Source of the DNA: Phoebastria nigripes
Lineage: Eukaryota; Chordata; Aves; Procellariiformes; Diomedeidae
Direction of reading: 5' to 3'
NCBI GenBank assembly: GCA_035582835.1
Contig: JAYKAV010001256.1
Span: 455,103 to 519,102, forward strand
DNA length: 64,000 nucleotides
Position numbers and translations under genes: made by a program
Shown: positions 49,904-63,245 of the stretch, in pieces
Layout of the letters: each line of letters begins with the position of its first letter
Numbering within the stretch: position 1 is the first letter of the stretch
The notes under the pieces: model-generated
What the model saw: the letters and a program-made list of their open reading frames with translations, nothing else
Told to the model about the DNA's origin: nothing
Databases searched by the model: none

Positions 49904-52900
49904 AATGATGACCCATGAGAATGAGATGTACGCACACCATGCATACAAAAGCGCAAATATCTGAGAAACACAGAGAATTATTTGAAAAGCATTTTGATTA
50001 CTAAGTGGCTTAAAAAGAATTCAGAAAACGGAGTGCAAAAGCTTGGAGCTAGTGCTCTATTCAGGCTTTCTGATTTGATGTTTCTAAGCACAAAATAGAA
50101 GCCTATAAATGTTCCCACCCATAAGGCAAACAGACATCATGCAATTTCTGCTGCAGGTAGGTAATAGCCACAAAAGCCTTCCTGAAACCAGAACAAAGAG
50201 TCTGATGTACTTTGGAAACACACTCTGGTAGCAGGTATATTATTAGGAAACCACCTGATTAAGTGTTTATCATTACTATCTTCCAAATACCAACAGTGTC
50301 TGATTGGCAAGTTCTTGTGGGGGGAAAAAAAAAAGAAGACCACAATCAGGGAAAAACCCTGGAACCATGGATGAGAGGCACAATCATATACTTTGAAGTG
50401 TTAATGTTCCTAAAAGCAAAGTGAAGCTGTAAAAATAGTTTGAGATTCCTGATGTTCTCAGTCTCCAGGTCAATTGAACCCACTGTTGACATTTTCTCTG
50501 TCTTTTATTTTTTCCTCTGCTCGGCTAGATGTAAGATGTGGCTCACAAAGAGCACGCTGCAATTAACAATCATTAAAGTGTACCCTTTTGTAAAATACCA
50601 TGTAGCTTTCACTGCCTAGGAAGCCTCATGACATGCTCTTTGCAGAATCTTTGGTTATATTTCCCATGGCTAATAAAACTCTTTTGTCTGCCTTCTCTTG
50701 GAATGGAAACAATACTTAGGGGAAACCCTGCATGTGTCCTCTCTGGGCTGTTTCAGCACCACCAACTTAGATGATATAAAGGCACCTGGGGCCTCTGGCC
50801 CATTATGCTCATGTTTTGACATCAAATCTTNGACATGCACAACCTTTTAACTGTAGCTAAGTGCTAGCAAAAAGTGCCCTGAAACTTGCTGAGTGGGTAA
50901 TAGAATTTTCTGTGGCAGAATATGCCACCTTATCCTCAGTCCTAAGTCACCTCTGGCCTTCTTGGTGGGGAAAAGAAGGAAGCCAAACTCCAGTCCTTTC
51001 AGGGTTTGTTTACTTTGCTGAGTTCAGCATTTCAACCATGGCAGTGTGATGTGGCTATTCATTTGCTGGACTCAGATTCACTTTAGCAAAGCAAATTTAC
51101 AAACAGTTTAGCATCAGCTGAGCTATTTAACCATCCAAATAAATCAAAGTTCATACTGGTGGAACCAAGTATTCAGGATCATGATTCTTTAGGTTTTAAC
51201 ACATTATCTCTTTCTGTATTGCATTACTCCTACTCCACAGCTGTTTGTGGAGGCCATAAGCAACATTAGCTGATGCTGTTAAGCCAAATAAAGAGGAACA
51301 TTGTTTCCAAGTTTTTTTGAAGAGACCCAGGCTTTTGGGTATCTTTGTATTATTGCCACTTGCTTATGACACAGCAAAACATTAAAGTCAAAACAACTCA
51401 CTCAGCGGAGTAGAGAACAAAGAAACTGGTACAGCATTTAAGATGAAAAAGGACAAACAAAGATAATAACTCACATGGTCAACAAAACGGACATCTCTTG
51501 GGACAGGTTGATGGAGCGAAGGAGTTAGCAGAGAGAGGCAGATGATTGTGATAGATCACAGGGAGAAGAAAAGACAAGACATGCTTACTGAAGCATATGA
51601 GACCCCCAGAAACCACCAGTCAGCAAAAAATTGAAAAACACACTGCTGGCCCTTTATTAGCTTGTTGCTTTGCCCAAAGCAGCAAGCTAAGTGTAATAAA
51701 TAACCAAACCAATCAATTATGATGCTTGAAATTAAGGCTACGGCTGAAGCCACCAGCTGCTTCGATAGTGTTTGTTAAATGCGTTCTCACAGCGGCTCAC
51801 AGGCTCTGCTCTTGCCTTCTCGCCTGTCCTCTCAGAGCTACGTCCTGCAAGTACTGCTGCTGGCCTGGTGATTCCTCACCCAGGCAAAGCTCCTAGAGAA
51901 GCTAAGGAACGAATAAAATAACAACTGTTTCACAGTTAACAACTGATCTTGCCCTGAACAATGAAAAAAGAGTTTCTCAGAATGGAAGCTCAACAAAAAC
52001 AACAAGTTAATCATCACCACCCTGAGCATGGTGCACAGCCTGGACTTACAGCAAGCGCAGAGAGTAAACAGCATGCAGGCAAGACAGAAAGTCTTTCGAG
52101 CTTCTCATTTGAAAAACCTACTCAGTCTCTTCGCACTAAGAATGATCCATATTTTGAATCTGTATTTATCTAAGGATGTCAGTATATTTTGCATAAATAA
52201 CACAGGGGAGCGCACAAGCTTTGGAAAAGCCAGGCTTTTCTGCCCAGCCACTCCACCCTCCTCAGCTCAGCTGTACTAACACTGGGCTCGATCTGGAGAA
52301 GAGTTTGGCTCCACTGCTCCACTGGTTCCTACAAGCACCTCACTGCACTGGTGACAGCAAAGCCAAAGCCAACACAAGCCAAAGGACCACTCCTGGTAGG
52401 GAGAACAGTTTTCCAAAGCCCCCCAGTGCGGCATGGGGCAAAGGAGAGAATGGGAAAAGACGGTGTGAGAAGGAACAGCTGAGAGGCACTGATGCCATAA
52501 CGGACAAGAACAAAAATGAGAAAGAAAGGGGAGGAAGGTGAGAAAAATACAGAATGAGAGAAACTGAGAAAAAGAAGAAGGTTAGGAAAGAGCAAAGGAA
52601 AGCTAAGAAAAAAAGTAAAAGGGACTTGGAATAGGAAAAACAGCTGGAGCTCAGGCAGTGGTTGAGAAGACATTTATATAGCTTGTTTCTTTGCTCTCCC
52701 CTCTTTTTGTGGAATCAAGCATAAGATATGTGGTGGTTACATATTCCTCTTTAACCTTCAGGTTTGACAATCAGACTTATAATAACACACTCTCTAAAAT
52801 GAGACCTGAGGTTTGCTTTTTCTCCTGATTGAAAAAAAGGTGAATTCCACCACTGAATTACTCAGGGATAATTTTGACTCAAGTAAATGTATTGCTTTCA

Positions 52901-54197
52901 CTCCTGTCTCCAGAATAAACTTGACTGTAATTATCTGGATAACTGTCTCTCTCTACAGTGAAATTATATGATTTCTGTAGAAGTGGGAGAATTGACTGTT
53001 GCAGAATTAATCATATTTTTGTGACATTCAATGTTATGAAAAGGAGCCTTTCAGCATGAAATAATAACTGGTTTGTCAATCTTCAATAAATCAAGGAAGA
53101 GGCACGCAAGATTAAGGAGACTAGAAACAGTAAAACAAACATTAAAAAAAGAAATCAACCAGTTTGTTTTTCTCTTACACCACTGTTCCATTTCAGTGCT
53201 GGACAAGGCTTCTATGTCCCAGCATGGCAGAACATACCAACAAAGCAAGAGTCGAGGACTGAAGTGGTTCTGTGGCCCTACTAGTGTTGGAAGAGTGTAA
53301 AAGCAGCAAGCCTGGATGCAGTAAATTGTACCTGCTCTCCTTGTTTGTAAGGTCAAGTCCTGGACCAGACAGATCCAAGCTGTTGTTCATCTATGGGCAT
53401 GGGACACTTTGAGTGTTGCAGTCATTTAATACCCAAGTACCTAACAGGTTCTCAGGTCTGGAATTGAAATCTAGGATCCTGACTAAAGATCCCAATGGTT
53501 CGTAGTATCATGAATTCACACCATTTACACATACATACCCGCGTCACTGAGCCAGCCACTGTGGGGCAAGCAGAGAGGGATTCCTGCAAGGCCAGTTCTT
53601 GCATGGACTTCGGCAGTTACCTGCGACCAAAAACTCTGCACAGCGCTCTGTGTCGTTTCTAGTGTCTGAAATTATTTCCTATGCGTAAATGCTTTCCTTC
53701 TGTGGCTTAAAGCTCTTACTCAAGGAATGGAAAACCTGACTTCAGAAATCATCCTCTGCCCGAATGAATGTAAGCTTGCATACCTGGACAGGACTGCAGC
53801 TGTGTGGGAACAGAGAATCCTGCACACAGCGCTCTCCACAACCCAGCTGGATCGGGGCAGCTGTGCAGTTAGAAATGTAAAATTAATAGGTCACAAAGGA
53901 ACGGAGCCCAAAAGGCAGCTTGATCACATGTTGTTTAAGCGAAGACTCCCAGCTTGTGGCTGGGAGGTCCCATGGCTCTGCTTCCTGGCCTGTTGATTTA
54001 TTTCATACAAGACAATAGTTTAGAAAAATAAAAAAAGGCACAAGGAGGGACATTTAGGGTAATGCTTACTATTGTAAATTCCTCATCTGACCCCCTTCCC
54101 GACTGCTCAGTGATTCACCTTCAATGAGAAAAAAGGGTTTACAAGCCTTCTTCACAGACTGGGAATAAAGACACTCTGCTGGGCTGGGCTGTGAGTT

Positions 54198-54394
54198 AGA
54201 ATCATGGGCTTGTTTAGGTTGGAAAAGACCCTTAAGATCATCGAGTCCAACCGTAAACCTAACACTGCCAAGTCCACCACTAGACCATGTCCCTAAGCAC
54301 CACATCTACACATCTTTCAAATACCTCCAGGGATGGTGACTCAACCACTTCCCTGGGCAGTCTGTTCCAGGGCTTGACAGTTCTTCATGATGAG
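54198..54394 (-). mobile_element. CR1 LINE, 5'-truncated 3' end
   Basis: One gaatcat unit, a diverged spacer, then ggttggaaaagaccc, gatcatcgagtccaacc, the ccatgtccctaag block and the gggatggtgactcaaccac block. About 195 bp, minus orientation. It is close to the copies at 39845 and 42853. Confidence 0.94.
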
Positions 54395-57300
54395 AACTGG
54401 AGAATCCATATCCAGCCATCCCTGGGTGAAGGGGTTAGGATGAAGGATTTAGATGATAAAACAGAGAGATAGCTGTGTTGTGTTTGTTTGTGGTTTTTTT
54501 TTAGGACCTCAAATGTCCTAAAGTAAGAGGTAGGTGCTTTCACAGCCAGCTCAGTATAGACACATGCTATAGGATACATCCAGTAATACCTGGGACCCTG
54601 CCTGCTGCCTGACCATTCCTCCATGTTCAGAGCTCAAACTATGCAAGTACCAGAAGCGGTTCTTTCAGAGATAATTCAGGTTTCCTCCTTCCCTCAATCA
54701 GAATCACCATGTGCAAAGGAGGAATTCAAATGATGGAGAGCCTCCTACCTCTTAAAATTTTGCCACCAGAATGGGAACTGCCTCTCAGGAAGACAAAGCA
54801 TTGTGGTAATCACTTAAAATCCTGGCTGCAAATGCATTTACTTGCTTGGATTTGACACAAACCAATTATTCTTTGACCCCTCCTGACTGAAGAGCTGTAT
54901 CAAAGATTTCCAAAATAGAAGCAGATGGTCTACCAAATAGTATTAGTTCCTTCTTAGGAGAACACTTTATATTTTAATTTAGTTCCCAATTGCTCTTAAT
55001 AGGGAAGAAAAAAAGCTTCCAGCTGAAGCATCACATCTCTTTGAAACCTTCAAGGAAGTGACTAGAAAGACATGTTATATAAAATGAAGCAGTTAAACTC
55101 AATGTTTGTTCAATGCAAAGAGTCAGCACTTCCTGTTCAATGTCTTCCTAATTACCCCTGGGGATCAAAGACTTTCAAGTGATTCCCTGTCCATTCAAAC
55201 CGCTAACAGATGATCACTGGCCTCTCCAGTGCTATAGTAGCTTTCTGGATGCTTGTAATTTCCTGCAGGAAAGGGAAAATGCAGTTTTAAATGGGTATAT
55301 TTAAATATTTTATGGGTATTTTTAGGAGGATTTTTTTAAGTGTCAACCTATAGTAAAAATAGACATAAAGGTGGTGTGGTTTATCCAAGGAGCTGTCTGC
55401 TTAAATACAATCTGTGATTTCCTTCACCATCTACACCATTGTGAAAGTACAATAGGAAGTTGAAAGATGGACCTCAGCAACACTTTGCAGCTATTAGGCA
55501 GATTACTGCACCGAAGCTTATTTCAGCCCCCAGAGCTCTAGTAAATTTGGTGTTACACATGCTCAGGCCTTTCTCAGTAAAATAATATTTTCCCTTCTAG
55601 ATACCCTTTCTGGCAGAGACCATATTACTATAAATATTACTGAGATATTTCTTCAAGATCAAAGTCAATTATAAGATGGTCCCACTGTACCTCTAAATGG
55701 AGTTTTAATTTGTGTACATAATATTAGAAATAATGGGTTTCCCATTGGGGTACTCACTTCAATTAGAGAAATGAGGACAGGCAGCCCTACCAGAGGACCT
55801 CCTACCTTGCTTTGCAATTACTAAAATTCTGGGCTAGCCTGTTTTGGACAGTATAATTTTACAAATGCCGCTTCATTACACACATATAAAATGTGAGGCC
55901 CTAATTAAAAAGGGTGTAATTTACATAAGTAAATCAACAACCTCTCACATGCTTCCTTCCTTATTATCTCTACCAGATATTGTCAGAAAACCCACTTTCC
56001 CAAATAAANATAAAAGGTTGCTTAAAGTCTAAAAAATACAGTTTGCTGTTTAAAAGTCACAAACAATACCTGTCGTCTTCTATCACCCCAGCACAACAGA
56101 GGTGGGATCAGAGTTTAAATCTAGTATCCCAGTTTAAGGGTTAAGATCTAAATATTGTTGTAGAATTTGATGCGTGAGCTGATCTCTCAGATGGCTGTCT
56201 GCTCATCTATCCTTCTGAACACTAACATGATTTTATTATAAAGACAAGTAAATGATTTGAGAGTGCTGCTCATGATTTAATCCTAAAATCAGCTGAAAAC
56301 TGCATTACTGTTATTAGTCACCATGCACGTTCTAATAGCACCGGAGCCCCAGTTGGGCTGTGCTAGTTGATGTAAGAAAAATTAACAAAATGACAGTCTC
56401 TGAATCCTTTGATGTCCAAAGCACAGGTTTAACTTGAGTTTTACTTAGTCTAAGTAAATCTAGCCATTTCAAGAGCATGATGGAGGTGCTTCAAATTCAG
56501 TACGAATTTACACATTTTGTAGATCAGGGCCAGAGTGCTCATCAGCATCGTCAAAACTGAGCTCTAAAGCAGAATCCTATCGGCTTGGTGACTTTTTGAA
56601 GAGATCTGAAAAAATTAACCTGCGCATTTATTCAGGAGCATCTCATTGTTTTAACTGCTTTGGATGACAAATGCATGGGTATGTTTAAAGCAGGCTAAGA
56701 ATGTTTTAATTTATTTTCTAATTTTTCTTTACATAAACTTGAAAAACAAGCAGATTGTTCCAACAGTTCATTTGGAGATGGAAAAATTCCTTTTTTTTTT
56801 CCTGTACAAAACCTTGGCAAATGGATACAAATGTACAGTCTGGGAAAGCTGATAAAGTGGGTGACACAGTACAATTAATGACACTAGAATTTTTTTTTCT
56901 GTCCAGAGACCATGGGCAAAATCCAGCACAGTTCTTTCAGGTACTATAAATCTAAGTGAATGGTTCAGATCAGTGTGAAAAGCTCTCTCAATAATGAAAC
57001 TTAACACAACCTGATGATTTGTTCCCTTGGACTTAGAACTAAATCCAGCACATAGATTAAGGCAAGTGCTGGCAAGTGCAACCCACAGTGTTCTCTTAAA
57101 AGGCCCATAGCCATCTTTATATTTAATTACACCTAAAAAAAGCATTTGCTAAAGAAACTCAAAGTTCGCCAAGTCAAGCACTCAAAAGTGAGCAAAGAAC
57201 AGAATTAAGATTGCTTGTGTGATTTTAGATCAGCCCCTGTATGCATATGTACTCTGTAATAGCCTTTAATTCCCTCATCACAGGCTATTTTTTTTCCACT

Positions 57301-59879
57301 GGCCCGATGCTGAGCAGAACAATTGCACAGAAATTGCCACTCAACCCTGGCAACTCCAGCATTGTAGCATGTTCAATTGCTTTCTAGGGATGCCATATGT
57401 GCAGCCTGGTTGGTAGCAGTAGGAGGGGGTTGGAAAAGGAAGGAATACACTCAGTGCAGACAATTTTGCTGCCACACTCTAAATAGCATGTGTGAACTCA
57501 GATTTTCTAGTTTTGTGGCAGCCAGATCTGTGTGGATCAGGGATATCATAAAGCACACACTAGTGTTTGTTCTTCCTAATAGAAAAGAGGTGTCATAATT
57601 CTCCATTACCTCCACGCTTCTGCAATATGAATATAAAATAACAGTAGATCCAACAGCAAAGTTTTGCATAAGTGAATGACTACATTGGCAGCAGGGATCC
57701 AGACCCCTACTTTCACAAGTCTATTTAGGGTATGTTCACTTGTGATTACTTAGGCCATGATAATTTTGTTTCATCGTTAAATACGAATGTATCAAAGTGC
57801 TTGCTCAGGGACATAGTACACTGCCTTGTCCCTTCATCCCCAAAGACTACATTTTTAGAAGTGATTTAAACAGTACCAAGCAGTGGAACTTGATAGTCCA
57901 TACCATTTATTTGTTAGAAGGGACTCTACCATGATTTTGGGTCTGGTCAGCCAATACCTTCTGAATTCCTGTACACAGTTCAGCTAGCAAGGACCAGAGA
58001 TCATTCTCAATAAATAGTTTGGGTGTGACCATCCATAAGAGTTTAACAGTATAGAAATGCACCCATTCTGGGCCAGTTGGATGCCCAGAATGGTCCCATG
58101 TACATGTTTCACAACCTGGAGTAGCCCATGACCCAGCTTGACNGGAGAAGGTACACTAATATAAATAAACTATTACTGGCCACTTGGATTAATACTGTTT
58201 GGAATATCATTATGCTTAGATTGTGGGATTTGTTTTCACCAAAAGCTTCAGGAAGCCCTTTTGATGCTTGATTTCATTATCGTTTCTGCCATAATTAAAC
58301 GAGATTCTGCTCCACTGATAGTCCAATTAGAGTTTCTTCTAAAATACTTAGTGTAAGCATAGTCATCTTCTCTGCTAACTGCCTTGTTCTGCTTTGCTTT
58401 TTAAAGAGTCTCTTTGCATAATGAAGTGATGCTACAGTTGTACTAGGCAAGCAAGGTGCAATGTTGCTGCTGTGTTATGTGCTACCATATTTGAAAACAG
58501 CTAACATATGCTGTTCTCATCATCTTTCTAGGCAAAAGCTTCTGATTGCAATAAGGACAGGCTTGGAAGTTAAGGTATGATAAAATAAAATAAAACAGAA
58601 GATAGGAAAAGCTGGTGATGGTGGAAGAGTTTATTAGTTTTTCACTTAAACACAGAGATTCAACAACCTCCAAATATCTATTTATTGAGCATCAGATTCT
58701 GATATCTCACAGTGAACTGCATAAATGGTCCTTTTGGAGCTTTTAAGTTTCAGCATAAACAGTGGTGTTGAAATCTTGTCACAGAGGGAAAGAGTGGATT
58801 GGACTTTTTGTTCTTTATTTTACAGGTCATCTAGTATGTTACCTAGGTAGTATACTTAACAACAACACTTCACTTAACACTATAAAGATGTATATCTACC
58901 ACATAGCTCAACTTTAACTACAGGTAAAAAACCTTAGAGAATGCATCACTGCACATATCCAATAGAAATGTATGACCTGGCTGCAAATCAGGCTTTGAAG
59001 CCATTTTCTAATTTATGTTAGAAAAGGACAGGAGAGAAACACTAAACTATAACTGAGGAATATTTTTCACTGTCAGTGACATCCCTAACTGAGCTTGCTC
59101 TTATGACTAGTTACCCACAAAAATATATGGTATTTAAAAACACTGAAAGAAAGCCCATTATGGGAAACATTTCTTTCTGTCTCCACNTAACTGCAATTAA
59201 ATTATGTTATTTCACACTAATTAGTATGAAATAAAAACATGGACTCGAGAAGAACTCCTTCCAGTAGATATTAAGATCTGTAAAATTGATTCCTTTTCAG
59301 TGTCTGTGTGCAAAGGTCAATCTAAGCCGTGAAATGAAGATTATAGCAGCACATCTGTGCCATTGTCATAAAGGCAAGGCCAGCACTTTCAGTGTCAGCA
59401 TGCTGTTATTTTCTTTTCTGGGGGCTTATAGCAACTATAAAAACTCACTAAAAGCAACTGATAAAAGCTTATAAAAGCTGAGAGCCCATATCTTACCATT
59501 TAATAAAAACAGATGGAATTAAACTCATCCCTCCTTGTATTAAAGATTCTTAAATTTAAGAAAGGATCAGGCATCTAAAGGGCAAATTGTAATGTTTTGT
59601 GAGTGACGGGTGGTTTCATGGCGCACTGATGCAAATTCCAAGATCAGATGGAGCCCTCTGGATATACAGCCTCCACCTGCTTTCAACCCANTAAAGAATC
59701 AGTCATATTGGTGGTCTACTTCTAAATGGAAGTCATTCTTCCAGGGATCCCACAATGATGAAAGAGGATCAGACTTTGACAAAAGGACCTCTTCATTCAG
59801 TGTCAAAATAAAACAATAAGCAGAAATTTTAAAAAATATATAAAACCCCCGAACAATAGGGAAACAGAGAGTAATCTAT

Positions 59880-61240
59880 ATAAATCTAAGACCATGCAGA
59901 GAATTGATAAAGGAAGCTGAGGACATGAAGAAAAAAATACATGGCTTGAAAAAAGCAAAGAACAATAGAACGTTTTTTAAGTATATTGAAACCTAGCAAA
60001 CTGAGCAACAATATAGCTATTTACTTGATGGAGATGGGCAAATTGTTAATAATCTTATAGTAAAGGCTGAAGTGTTCAGTAAGAATTTTTGTTCTGGTTT
60101 TTGAAAATAACTAGGATAATGCAATTATTTCGAGGAAATAAGTTTTTTTCCAGCCCATTAATAACCAAGAATGATATTAAACTACATCTATTCAAGGACA
60201 AACATTTTTAAATCTGCAGGCTCATTTAACTTGTACCCAGTAAATGAGATGAGCTAGCAGAAGAGGAACCTGACTCACTGATTAATACTGAACCAGCTAC
60301 CAAGAGATTAGAACAGGGTTAATGCCATACAAATATTTAAGAAGGGAAAAGAAGAGGATGCAAGTCACTTAGATCGGGTAGCCTGACATCTATTACAGAC
60401 AAAATAATGGAAAACATAACACAGAATTCAACTGACGAAGAATAAAGAAAATGAATGTGTGGTAACTCAGGCCAACCATATTGCTTTTCTGAAAAATAGA
60501 TCTTAAGAAACAAACAGTTACTCATTTTTTGACAAGATTACAGTTTAGTAAGACATTTGACAATTTGGTATGACTTTTGATTAAAGAAACAAGCACTTTC
60601 CAATGGTAAAAAGCAATGTATACATGTGTTTAAAAACTAACTGAAAGACCTTAAAATCATCACCGCTGGTGAATAACCATCAAAAGTTGAAATTTCTGGT
60701 GAAATTCAACAATTGATAGTCAGCCTGAAATTATCCAACATTTACATCAACGTTACATAAGTAAATATAAAATCATGGATGACTAAACCTGCAGATGACT
60801 CAAAGACTATTCCAATGACAAATACAATGATGAGGATGGAACAGATAAATAGAAGAGCTGGACAGCTACTAAATTTGAATGATTCAAATAAAACATGCTT
60901 AAGGTTCAAACAAAATGTGTCAAAGGCCAGCCTATACACTTAGGATAATGGATCACAAGTTGTGTCCATGAAATGGGACACTGGCTTCCAGAAAGCAGAG
61001 TGTGAAAATGACTTAAGGAGTAAGCACAAGAAGATGCTGTATAAGAAAATCCTAATGCAATTTCTATAGCCAAAAAGAGCTAATGAGATCCTTACATGTG
61101 TAAGTTGGGAAAAGGTGAACTGAAGTAGGTATGTGACTTACCTATGTAAAAATGGTAGAAGAAGTAGCTGGAGTTTACTAGCCTTCAATGTCTTAAGAGG
61201 TCAGCCTACATGATCTGATAGTGTTTATGGCTTTTAACAT
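59880..61240 (+). mobile_element. Decayed LINE of the CR1/L3 group (reverse transcriptase region to 3' part)
   Basis: This long stretch keeps fragments of a LINE reverse transcriptase in the plus direction, broken by many stops and frameshifts. The clearest pieces are GSLTSITDKIMEN near 60377, corresponding to the family block SLTSIPGKIMEK, and FSKTFDNLV near 60544-60570, corresponding to the F-S-K-A-F-D block with its catalytic-region aspartate. Preceding sequence (about 60290-60350) corresponds to the segment before those blocks, ending in a run like phe-lys-lys-gly. Following sequence (about 60900-61100) has the usual arrangement ggatcacaagt, gaaatgggacactggctt, then gctaatgagatcctt. It is old and non-functional, and antisense to TENM1. 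Boundaries are approximate; the family name is from memory of amniote L3/CR1-like elements. Confidence 0.7.
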
Positions 61241-63164
61241 TGAAAATTAAGAAAAAGTTTTAAATGAAAATTATGGGAATCTTCCTACTTCTTCTTGCTT
61301 CCAATAAATATTGAATTAGTTCCTAAAAGATGCAGTACTTGAACAGGCTCTTTATCAGTGTAGACTCTGAATAAGTGTTAACTGCTTTGCAAAGCAGAAA
61401 TTTTGCCGCTGAGTTTCAGAACATGTTGCCATCAAACGGAATACCTAAATTTTAATACTTCCCAGTTTGCCCACACTGGGCAACTCTAACAAAATTAGCG
61501 GGTTTATATTATCTTCTACTATCCTTTTCCAGTAATATTTTCTGGCACTGTCTCTCTTTCAATAGTGTATACATCATCTTTTATTTCTCCTATCCCAACA
61601 CTTTTAATGTCAGGTTACAGACCTTATTTAGGTCAAAACAGTGAATGTTCTTTAAAGGAGTTTCTATGGTGAGTTTTTTAACACCCACCTTAATGAATTG
61701 ATTGTCACAAGAATAGCTTTAAAGNGGGATCTTGTACCTTTATCACCTTTATTTTAAAGCTGCGGTTAAATCACTTGTACTTTCTTTACTCTAAACTATA
61801 AAGCTAACAGTAGCTGCTATCCAAACATACAATGCAAAATCCAAATCAAGAGAGATGCACACAATACTCTGGTAATACAAACAGCTCTTCCTGACTTCGC
61901 AGATGATGGAAAATAAGATCTGAGTTATAATTCATACCAACATGCACATTAAGCTGCAACGAAAGACAACAAAACAGGGGGAAATAAAGACCAAATACAG
62001 CTTGTCTTGGTTTTAATTTTGTGTCTTTCTCATCTCTCTGACAATTACTGTCTTGTGTACAGGTACAGCGCTAACAACCAAACGCCTTCTCTTGGTCATG
62101 TCGGGCCAAATGTATACATAACATTCCTTAATGTAGCTATACTGAGCTGTACTTTGGGGATATATCTGTGTTTTATACAACACTGTGTGTGCATGCACAT
62201 GGAGAGGAAGAAGGGGGAATGTCAGTAAAGTGGCTGGGGCTGAAACATTTGAGTGATTCACTAATTCTTTGTGGATCTGACCAGGGAAAGTTTCTTTTGC
62301 CAGATTCCCGTAGGCAGCTTTCCTGAGCTCAGTGCTACTCAACCAGCCTCTTGCAAACTTTACACACAGCAGCTGCCCTCACTTGTTCCTTAACAAGAGT
62401 GAAGTGTGATTGAGGCTAACACAAAGTCCTGCGATCTTCCCATCTCTCTGCTACGGAACAGACGATGCAAAAAGATTCCTGCAACTCGTCTGAAATCATG
62501 CACTTCTGAATGATCAGGCGGAAGTTCATGTTGATGGCATCCACGGGGCTGAGACTATTTTCATGTCTTAGCTTTCACGAGATAATTTACAGGGGCAAAA
62601 TTTGGAGCTCAACAATAAAAAAGACAAGAAGATCGTTTAAAACTGGATTGAGGGGTCCACGTCTGTCTTGATGTATATTCTGTCTTTAGTCAGGTCAATC
62701 TCCAGAATCAGGAATACATAAAAATATATGCAGACTTTTCTAGGGTTGGTCCAGCTCCTGTTGCAGACACTGGGACCAATGCCATCAACTCTGACTACAT
62801 TTGAACAAGTGCTGAAGTAAATAGAGTAGCTCCAGTTTAAGAGGAGCATGTGCAAGAGAAGAATAAGGCCCGTATTTCCCAAATGTCACTGGGTATGAAA
62901 GAAAGAGCTAGATGTCATTTAAACTGTACGACTTAGTGAGGGAGTGGCACTACCCATGCTTGTATGCATTTGGTACAATAAGAGCAAGCTTTAACAGAAA
63001 AAAACCACATATTCAAGTTCTACTGTAAAAGATAAAAATGGTAGTGCTGGGTCGTGATGATGGTCCTTCTTAACCAGTATCCCGAAATGTTATGTTTCAC
63101 AAACATCTATAGTACATAAAATATATTACTGATAATACTGTAGCACCTTTTTCACTTTTCAGAT

Positions 63165-63245
63165 CTCACGGTTTTATAGATTAAGGGTAAAATGAAGTAA
63201 CCGAGACCCAAAGTTACTAAGTGAACTGTGTGCAGTAATTTTGTG
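63165..63245 (-). mobile_element. MIR-type SINE remnant
   Basis: The plus strand reads ggttttatagattaagggta, then aatgaagtaaccgagaccca and aagttactaagtgaactgtg, which parallels the reverse complement of the MIR 3' part (cattttacagatgaggaaactgaggc...agtgacttgcccaaggtcac). About 80 bp. Confidence 0.45.

Noticed and set aside
62637..62882. Minus-strand open frame of 81 codons with a signal-peptide-like start, considered as an upstream TENM1 exon
   Set aside because: Does not match the teneurin membrane-anchor or cytoplasmic region and lacks a suitable donor site.
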